NCBI GenBank assembly: GCA_023134755.1
Contig: JAGLUM010000100.1
Location: 1 to 8,149 of the forward strand
Length of the DNA: 8,149 nt
Reading direction: 5' to 3'
Origin: Fidelibacterota bacterium
GTDB lineage: Bacteria; Fidelibacterota; Fidelibacteria; Fidelibacterales; Fidelibacteraceae
The translations under genes were made by a program, and so were the position numbers. How positions within the stretch are numbered: position 1 is the stretch's first letter; every line of letters begins with the position of its first letter. Below are positions 1 through 4,737 of this stretch, one piece after another. The notes under the pieces are model-generated. The model did no database searches, had not been told where the DNA came from, and saw only the letters and a program-made list of their open reading frames with translations.

Positions 1-272
1 CGCGCTTTCTCAAGCCCTATGACAAGGCTATGCTGGATATGCTTGCACAGGATCATGATATTTTGATCACGCTTGAAGAATCCTCTCCGCGCGGAGGATT
101 GCGTGATACCGTTCTGCAACATTTTCAAAATAACATTCAATCCCCTACCATCCATTCATTTTCACTTCCGGATGCTTTTGTTACCCATGGTAAACGCGAT
201 GATTTAATAAAAGATATTCATTTAACGGTTGATGATATTACCAAAAATATTCTGAGTATCCTGAAAAAATAG
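1..272 (+). CDS. dxs: 1-deoxy-D-xylulose-5-phosphate synthase, C-terminal fragment
   Basis: This is the last ~90 residues of DXS, the thiamine-diphosphate enzyme that condenses pyruvate and glyceraldehyde 3-phosphate in the first step of the MEP isoprenoid pathway (cytoplasmic). The 5' part lies outside the window. The frame is open from base 3 and the first readable residues are RFLKPYDKAML. What is seen is the transketolase C-terminal domain: a KPxD start, the strand ITLEES, a GG turn, and the DXS-typical segment LPDAFVTHG followed by a short acidic helix and a lysine-rich end. The LPDxFxxHG segment separates it from transketolase or pyruvate dehydrogenase E1-beta. After the double glycine the residues are LRDTV rather than the more usual FGSAV or AGSAV type, a mild deviation. 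The thiamine-diphosphate and catalytic regions cannot be judged here. No hairpin terminator follows the stop, so read-through into the lipoprotein gene 28 bp downstream is possible. Confidence 0.92.
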   Translation, partial: RFLKPYDKAMLDMLAQDHDILITLEESSPRGGLRDTVLQHFQNNIQSPTIHSFSLPDAFVTHGKRDDLIKDIHLTVDDITKNILSILKK

Positions 273-288
273 TTTACACGAAATTATG

Positions 289-293
289 AAGGA
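289..293 (+). promoter_or_regulatory. Ribosome binding site that decides the lipoprotein start
   Basis: AAGGA lies 7 nt before the ATG at 301. The alternative in-frame ATG at 286 overlaps this motif and has no purine-rich sequence before it. The start at 301 also gives a compact, standard lipoprotein signal peptide. Confidence 0.65.
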
Positions 294-300
294 AAAAACT

Positions 301-801
301 ATGATTCGATATTTTTTAATATTTGCTCTGGTTTTTGCTTTATTGGGTTGTATAAATAATATTGACAATGATGATGAAGCTGTTATAGTAGACCCTGAAT
401 TTGTTAGTGATTTAATGAGTAATTCTTATGATACTCTGACAATTGACAGTAAAAGGTATATTCTTGAAGCTGATTTATGGAGAGACTTTATGCCACCGAC
501 TCCGGAAGATGGAAGGCCCATGGTCTCAATCAATTGGTTAGTAAACCTTGATTCGATACAAGTTCCTTTAAATCTTGACATGACAAAGCAATATGTTATA
601 CTGAATGATTCAATCTGGATATCTGATTATAGTGATGAGACAAGAAGAACATACGATTACAAACTTGAAAATATTTCAAGAAACGGCCCTAAATGGGGAC
701 CAAATGTAGAAGTTGATGTTATTTCAAAAATTACTGATTCAACTACAGATACTGTTTATTTTATAAAAGCTGAAAATATTATTATTGGTGCGACATTTTA
801 A
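301..801 (+). CDS. Small lipoprotein of unknown function
   Basis: The product is 166 residues from the chosen ATG, or 171 if the ATG at 286 is used. I do not recognise the family with certainty. The N-terminus MIRYFLIFALVFALLGC is a lipoprotein signal peptide: hydrophobic stretch, lipobox LLGC, and Cys17 as the predicted lipidated residue after signal peptidase II cleavage. It should therefore sit in the cell envelope facing the periplasm or the surface. The mature part opens with an acidic linker (INNIDNDDEA) and then alternates short hydrophobic strands with polar turns (RYILEADLW, SINWLVNLDS, QYVILNDSIWIS, VEVDVISKI, TVYFIKAENI). This looks like a small all-beta domain ending in a strand at the C-terminus. 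No catalytic motif is visible and Cys17 is the only cysteine. A hand count gives about 31% G+C over 301-780, against about 44% at the distal end of plsC, so composition stands apart. It follows dxs in the same direction and converges with plsC. Confidence 0.8.
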   Translation: MIRYFLIFALVFALLGCINNIDNDDEAVIVDPEFVSDLMSNSYDTLTIDSKRYILEADLWRDFMPPTPEDGRPMVSINWLVNLDSIQVPLNLDMTKQYVILNDSIWISDYSDETRRTYDYKLENISRNGPKWGPNVEVDVISKITDSTTDTVYFIKAENIIIGATF

Positions 802-811
802 AGAGAAACAC

Positions 812-875
812 ATTTCATAACAGCACATTAATTTGATAAATTTATTCTAATTATATGTATTCACTTTTATGAAAT
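812..875. repeat. Inverted repeat in the convergent gap
   Basis: ATTTCATAA (812-820) and its exact reverse complement TTATGAAAT (867-875) flank 46 bp of A+T-rich sequence. This lies between the convergent ends of the lipoprotein gene (stop at 801) and the plsC-like gene (stop at 881-879). It could form a weak hairpin in either transcript. The stem has only two G/C pairs and a long loop, there is no clear U tract, and a 9-bp match in such A/T-rich DNA may be chance. No convincing intrinsic terminator is visible in this 77-bp gap. Confidence 0.3.
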
Positions 876-878
876 AAT

Positions 879-1721
879 TTAGAGTTCTGTCCGTTCCCGG
901 TCAAAATCCGGTTCGTGTTTTTCCAGTGCATCTGCCATTAACTCATGAACATGATGGGAAAATGCGCGGCGTTCTTCAATATTAGCATCATCATAATCCG
1001 GGATAAGGGGATCCAGGACATGCATTTCGACTTGCACCGACCAAAATGTTAAAAAATGTCCTAGATGCTTCATAAGGGGTGTATTTCCGCCCTGATCATC
1101 AAGTGCCCAGGCAACTTCGATGCGTTGTTTCTTGGTAATGGGTTTTCCGTTGAGTTTTTTAATAACAAACACGGTTGGAACAACCGGACATTTGATTTGA
1201 TTGGCCACCACAAACAAGGCAGAGGAAAAAGGTCGTAGCCAAGTACCATCTGTGGTCGTTTTTTCGGGTGCAAACCAGAAATTGACCTTATTATCAATAA
1301 CTTCAGATATTTTCTTAATGAGTTTCTCAGACATTCCGCCCGAATCCCTATCAATAAATACGGTTCCCACCGCTTTCGATACGGCACCCAGTACCGGCCA
1401 GTGCGCAATTTCATCCTTTGCCGCAAAAGCTATGGGGCCGATTTTAAGCAGCGCTGCTAATTCAACATAGCCCATATGATTGCTTACCATGAGAAAACCG
1501 CGCTGTTTTGGCATCTTTTCACGGTTAATAATTTTAACGCGAATCCCCAACGATAAACGCAGAATGAATCCTATAAATGTGGAAAATATATGGAGAACAC
1601 GTGTTGCAAATTTCTTTCCAAATAATCCGAGTAGCAGAGAAAGAATAAATAGGACAATAACAAGGATGATGGTAGAAACAGCTAATAATAGTGCTCTGAA
1701 TGTTGCTAAAATATATTTCAT
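879..1721 (-). CDS. PlsC-like 1-acyl-sn-glycerol-3-phosphate acyltransferase family protein
   Basis: This 280-residue membrane-bound acyltransferase probably moves an acyl chain to lysophosphatidic acid or a related lysolipid at the inner membrane (family-level inference). Residues ~8-34 are strongly hydrophobic and ~44-59 form a second hydrophobic stretch, followed by the LPLAT domain. Block I reads SNHMGYVE (80-87): the His82 of the HX4D motif is present, but the Asp is replaced by Glu87. FIDRDSG (122-128) is the conserved Arg-containing block II. Block III reads FAPEKTTTDGT (150-160), where PEGT would be usual, so Glu153 is kept and the Gly is Lys154. CPVVPTVF (178-185) is block IV. The C-terminal ~70 residues are hydrophilic. 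The start ATG overlaps the serpin stop (ATGA) and has no good ribosome binding site of its own, which points to translational coupling. It is the last gene of the apparent nadB-serpin-plsC unit. The substrate is uncertain; lysophosphatidate, lysolipid or ornithine-lipid acyltransferases share this fold. Confidence 0.85.
   Translation of the reverse strand: MKYILATFRALLLAVSTIILVIVLFILSLLLGLFGKKFATRVLHIFSTFIGFILRLSLGIRVKIINREKMPKQRGFLMVSNHMGYVELAALLKIGPIAFAAKDEIAHWPVLGAVSKAVGTVFIDRDSGGMSEKLIKKISEVIDNKVNFWFAPEKTTTDGTWLRPFSSALFVVANQIKCPVVPTVFVIKKLNGKPITKKQRIEVAWALDDQGGNTPLMKHLGHFLTFWSVQVEMHVLDPLIPDYDDANIEERRAFSHHVHELMADALEKHEPDFDRERTEL
1718..1721 (-). other. ATGA stop/start overlap (translational coupling)
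   Basis: On the minus strand the bases ATGA contain both the plsC-like start codon (1721-1719) and the serpin stop codon TGA (1720-1718). No strong Shine-Dalgarno motif precedes the ATG; the upstream bases are CCCCGAAAGCATT. Ribosomes ending the serpin probably reinitiate here. Confidence 0.85.
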
Positions 1722-2956
1722 AATGCTTTCGGGGTTGTGAGTTGACCCATAAATAAAATGGCCTTTTCTTTTTGATTGCGAATAATAAACATAAAGGGGT
1801 GATCTGCCCGAAATTCGATGGGTGCAACCGGTGATGGTGCCATTGCTGTCAGTTTCATTACTACGGCAGTTGCCGCAGCAGCTTCGGTTTTTTCTTCATC
1901 AACCTCAATGAATGCCTTGTGAAATATAGATGATATCATTAAATCTTTATTCCCTGTCATGCCACTAAAATCAGCTTGTTGACTGAATGCATCCGTCATT
2001 CCCATTTCCATCAGGTAAGCATTTAATTCGTATGCAGTTTCAAGGCGAAATTTTGGTAAATATACTAATATGTCTTCCTGCTGTTTGCTGTTATCATGTT
2101 TTGCAATATCTTTGCAGGAAATTCTTTTATTTAGTTTAGATAAACCGCCAGGATTTTTGGGCAAAATAATCAGCATACTGTATTCGTAACCTTTATAAGT
2201 CAGCTCAAGCATTTGGTAATCTGATGTTTGTGAATATTGGTAATAATGGCGTTGATACATCATATCTGTTTCGATTATTTCTCCGTTCATACAGTAGAAG
2301 GATTCTTTTCTTGTCATCTTCGGATTAAATTTATGAGACCATTCAGCGTTAAAATATACCGCATTGGTCAAAATCATACGGGTCATTGCATTAATTGCAT
2401 TGGGTGGTATCAAATTATGAATCCGGTTGGCTGTTTTATCGCTCACCCATTCATTAATAGTTTCTCTCGATGCATCCGGCTGTGAGATAAAATCTATTCC
2501 TCTTGCTTCACTAAGGTATTTTCCCTTTACAATTTGTAAATAATTTTTCTGCAGTTTATAATTATTCTGCACCCAAACCGCATTGGCGATTGTCATTTCG
2601 AAATCTGATTTTTCTGATACCCGCAATGATTCGATCAAATTAGCAAATTGTGAATGAAAACTCACATCCTGTGGACCATAATGAAGGGTCTGCTGCATTT
2701 GCTTAGCCGTTTCTCCTTCCGCACCGGCATAGGTCATGGCCAAGGCTGAAGAAATACTCAGGGGTGAATAAAAGGTGTTTTCTAATGCCTGCTTTGTAAT
2801 ACTATTATAAAAATCAAACGCAAATGTATTCAATCCTTCCACGATTTGTTCTTGCGTGATCGCAGGTACCGTGGACACATCCTGAATGACCTCTTTTTGT
2901 GCACACGCTGAAAAGAACAACAATGAAACAGCAAGTAAAATAAAGAGCTTCTTCAT
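1718..2956 (-). CDS. Serpin-family protease inhibitor, predicted lipoprotein
   Basis: This 412-residue serpin is of full length for the family. MKKLFILLAVSLLFFSAC is a lipoprotein signal with lipobox FSAC and lipidated Cys18, so the inhibitor should be anchored in the envelope, probably the outer membrane. Serpin landmarks follow: NTFYSPLSISSALAMTYAGA (60-79), the ILTNAVYFNAEW shutter region (195-206), and near the C-terminus EFRADHPFMF (381-390). The reactive-centre-loop hinge is EEKTEAAAAT (354-363). The small residues P12-P9 and Thr at P14 are those of an inhibitory serpin that traps its protease as a covalent complex. P15, normally Gly, is Lys356. Counting from the hinge puts P1 near Thr370 and P1' at Ala371, but the stretch after it (MAPSPVAPI) is proline-rich and longer than in ovalbumin-type serpins, so the scissile bond is uncertain. 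Bacterial serpins are thought to block external or stray proteases; the target is unknown. It starts 12 bp after nadB with a strong ribosome binding site and overlaps plsC. Confidence 0.95.
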   Translation of the reverse strand: MKKLFILLAVSLLFFSACAQKEVIQDVSTVPAITQEQIVEGLNTFAFDFYNSITKQALENTFYSPLSISSALAMTYAGAEGETAKQMQQTLHYGPQDVSFHSQFANLIESLRVSEKSDFEMTIANAVWVQNNYKLQKNYLQIVKGKYLSEARGIDFISQPDASRETINEWVSDKTANRIHNLIPPNAINAMTRMILTNAVYFNAEWSHKFNPKMTRKESFYCMNGEIIETDMMYQRHYYQYSQTSDYQMLELTYKGYEYSMLIILPKNPGGLSKLNKRISCKDIAKHDNSKQQEDILVYLPKFRLETAYELNAYLMEMGMTDAFSQQADFSGMTGNKDLMISSIFHKAFIEVDEEKTEAAAATAVVMKLTAMAPSPVAPIEFRADHPFMFIIRNQKEKAILFMGQLTTPKAL

Positions 2957-2964
2957 CTTATTAT

Positions 2965-2970
2965 CTCCTT
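2965..2970 (-). promoter_or_regulatory. Ribosome binding site of the serpin gene
   Basis: On the minus strand AAGGAG (2970-2965) lies 8 nt before the serpin ATG at 2956. It overlaps the nadB stop codon TAA (2971-2969), so a ribosome terminating nadB would sit on this site. This supports co-translation and fixes the serpin start. Confidence 0.8.
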
Positions 2971-4558
2971 ATATAATAGTATCTTTCAGATACTTATCAT
3001 CTTTTTCCGGATAATCGGTCATATAATGCAATCCCCTGCTTTCATTTCTACGTAGTGCTGAACGAACAATTAAATATGCAACGGCGCTGAGATTGCGAAG
3101 CTCTAAAAGCTCCAAACTTACCTTGGTCCGTTTATAATAATCTTCAATTTCTTCATAGAGTGTTGACATTCTTCGAAGAGCACGGTTTAACTGTACGGTA
3201 GAGCGTACAATACCAACATAATCCCACATGATAGTCTGCAGCTCTGTCCGATTATTGAGGATCATCCCCCATTCCTGCGGGTTTGTAACATCCGTGTCAT
3301 CCCAGTCTGGAATTAATACATTATTAAGTGTATTACGTTTTTTTTCGATAACACGTCTGGCAGCACGGTGAGCAAAGACGAGAGCTTCAAGCAAACTGTT
3401 ACTTGCAAGGCGGTTTGCACCATGTACACCGGTATTGGCAACTTCTCCGGCAGCAAAAAGATTGTGCATAGACGTCTGCCCGTTTAAATTGCTCATTATT
3501 CCACCGCAAACATAATGGGCTGCCGGGATAACCGGGATCCATTCTTTTGTAATATCAATACGCAGGTTTTCTTTGCAATGTGATGTAATATTAGGGAAAT
3601 GTTTACGAACTTTATTCGCCGGAAGATGCGTCATATCAAGATAGACACAGTGCTCTCCGTGTAATTTACATTCCGTATCAATGGCACGCGCTACAATATC
3701 CCGGGGTGCCAGCTCCAGCCGTTTATCATATGATTCCATAAAGCGTTCACCGGAAGCATTTCTCAATATACCTCCAAAACCGCGGCAAGCTTCAGAGATC
3801 AGAAAAGGTTCGCTACCCGGATTATACAAAGCAGTAGGGTGAAATTGAATAAACTCCATATTGGCAATACGAACTCCCGCACGGTAAGCCATTGCAATGC
3901 CGTCACCGGTTGCAATTTGCGGATTTGTGGTATAGAGATAGACCCGCGAAGCACCTCCCGTTGCCAATAAAGTATAATCCGCATGGAATGTTTTTACCTT
4001 CCCGGTTTTTTCATCCAGAATATAGGCTCCAAAACAGACATTAAAAGCAGATTGTAAATTATTGAGTACATGATGGTCAGTGATCAACTCCACGACCATA
4101 TGCTGTTCGTAAATATGGATATTCGGGTGCTCCCTGACACGCTCAATCAATTTTTCCTGAATGTTCTTACCGGTTTCATCCGCCACATGCAAAATACGGT
4201 ACTTACTGTGTCCGCCTTCACGTGCCAAATCAAAGGAACCGTCATCCTTTGCATCAAAAGTAACCCCGTAATCGATAAGTTCATTAATACGCTGAGGAGC
4301 CTCTTTTACCATGATCTCAACAGCATCAGAATGACAAAGCCCTGCACCTGCAATTTGGGTGTCTTTCGCGTGATATTCAATATCATCATCTTTTGCAATT
4401 ACTGCGGCAATACCACCCTGTGCCAGTATGGTGGTAGTATTATTAAGTTCGGATTTCGTAATGATATTTACTTTTCCGTGTTCAGCAACTTTCAAGGCAA
4501 AACTCAGTCCGGCAATGCCGCTACCGATAACAAGGTAATCCGATTTGATTTGATTCAT
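2969..4558 (-). CDS. nadB: L-aspartate oxidase
   Basis: NadB is an FAD enzyme that oxidises L-aspartate to iminoaspartate for quinolinate synthase (NadA), the first step of de novo NAD synthesis in the cytoplasm. The 529 residues match the usual length. Seen in order: the Rossmann FAD motif GSGIAGLS (12-19); TTTILAQGGIAA (41-52), the flavin-contacting loop; REGGHS (113-118) with the active-site Glu114; EFIQFHPTALY (235-245) with His240; PRD with Arg286; AAHYVCGGI (346-354) with His348; and GEVANTGVHGANRLASNSLLEA (371-392) with Arg383. The conserved catalytic His and Arg residues are therefore present. The C-terminal helical domain ends in RNESRGLHYMTDYP, also typical of the family and shared with succinate dehydrogenase flavoprotein; the SELNNTTTILAQGG segment and length favour NadB over SdhA. 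A modest purine motif (GGAA) lies about 8 nt before the ATG. nadA and nadC are not in the window. The gene leads the nadB-serpin-plsC cluster. Confidence 0.97.
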   Translation of the reverse strand: MNQIKSDYLVIGSGIAGLSFALKVAEHGKVNIITKSELNNTTTILAQGGIAAVIAKDDDIEYHAKDTQIAGAGLCHSDAVEIMVKEAPQRINELIDYGVTFDAKDDGSFDLAREGGHSKYRILHVADETGKNIQEKLIERVREHPNIHIYEQHMVVELITDHHVLNNLQSAFNVCFGAYILDEKTGKVKTFHADYTLLATGGASRVYLYTTNPQIATGDGIAMAYRAGVRIANMEFIQFHPTALYNPGSEPFLISEACRGFGGILRNASGERFMESYDKRLELAPRDIVARAIDTECKLHGEHCVYLDMTHLPANKVRKHFPNITSHCKENLRIDITKEWIPVIPAAHYVCGGIMSNLNGQTSMHNLFAAGEVANTGVHGANRLASNSLLEALVFAHRAARRVIEKKRNTLNNVLIPDWDDTDVTNPQEWGMILNNRTELQTIMWDYVGIVRSTVQLNRALRRMSTLYEEIEDYYKRTKVSLELLELRNLSAVAYLIVRSALRRNESRGLHYMTDYPEKDDKYLKDTII

Positions 4559-4646
4559 ATGTATTTCCAGCTCACTTAATTGTTAAATATTATTTTCAGT
4601 TTTTAATTTACAGCTAAAAGAGTTAGAAGTAAAGTATTATGAGTAG

Positions 4647-4664
4647 GGACAAGACAATGTGTCC
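4647..4664. repeat. Short inverted repeat in the polA-nadB spacer
   Basis: GGACA (4647-4651) and TGTCC (4660-4664) are exact complements around an 8-nt loop. The site lies just downstream of the stronger UUCG hairpin in the polA-to-nadB direction. It is short and could be incidental, but with the next two entries it makes a dense cluster of symmetrical sequence in the only long gap of the minus-strand gene row. Confidence 0.4.
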
Positions 4665-4670
4665 GGCGTA

Positions 4671-4686
4671 GTCAGCCGAAGCTGAC
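4671..4686 (-). other. Hairpin with UUCG tetraloop after polA
   Basis: GTCAGC (4671-4676), CGAA and GCTGAC (4681-4686) form a perfect 6-bp stem. Read on the minus strand, the direction of polA and nadB transcription, the loop is C(UUCG)G, a known exceptionally stable RNA tetraloop. The stem starts about 49 nt after the polA stop codon. No U tract follows it, so it does not match an intrinsic terminator. It could protect the 3' end of the polA message, act as a processing site, or be part of a dispersed repeat. An imperfect direct repeat (GCTGACGAAG, then GCTGAACGAAG, 4681-4701) continues from its right arm. Confidence 0.6.
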
Positions 4687-4709
4687 GAAGGCTGAACGAA
4701 GACGGATCA

Positions 4710-4737
4710 CCAGTTACCAGTTACCAGTTACTAGTTA
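4710..4737. repeat. Tandem 7-bp repeat, (CCAGTTA)x3 plus one variant copy
   Basis: CCAGTTA occurs three times exactly at 4710-4716, 4717-4723 and 4724-4730, and a fourth copy with one change, CTAGTTA, lies at 4731-4737. The last three bases of that copy are the polA stop codon (TAA on the minus strand). The array therefore abuts the coding end, with no change to the expected polA C-terminus (WFEAH). Seven-base tandem repeats like this can vary in copy number by slippage. Confidence 0.9.

Noticed and set aside
802..878. Bidirectional terminator between the convergent lipoprotein and plsC genes
   Set aside because: The only symmetry is a 9-bp A+T-rich inverted repeat with a 46-nt loop; there is no G+C-rich stem with a U tract on either strand.
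1534..1827. 97-codon minus-strand frame spanning the serpin-plsC junction
   Set aside because: It is out of frame with two strongly supported genes that overlap there, and its product is rich in Cys, His and Tyr with no recognisable family, typical of a frame shadow.
4070..4579. 169-codon open frame on the + strand, opposite nadB
   Set aside because: It lies fully antisense to a clear nadB gene, has no recognisable domain and no good ribosome binding site, and is best explained as a shadow of nadB codon use.
4605..4633. Possible sigma70-like promoter before nadB (TTTACT, 17-nt spacer, TAAATT on the minus strand)
   Set aside because: Only four of six matches in each box in very A+T-rich DNA, so it could easily be chance, and the sigma factor preference of the organism is unknown.
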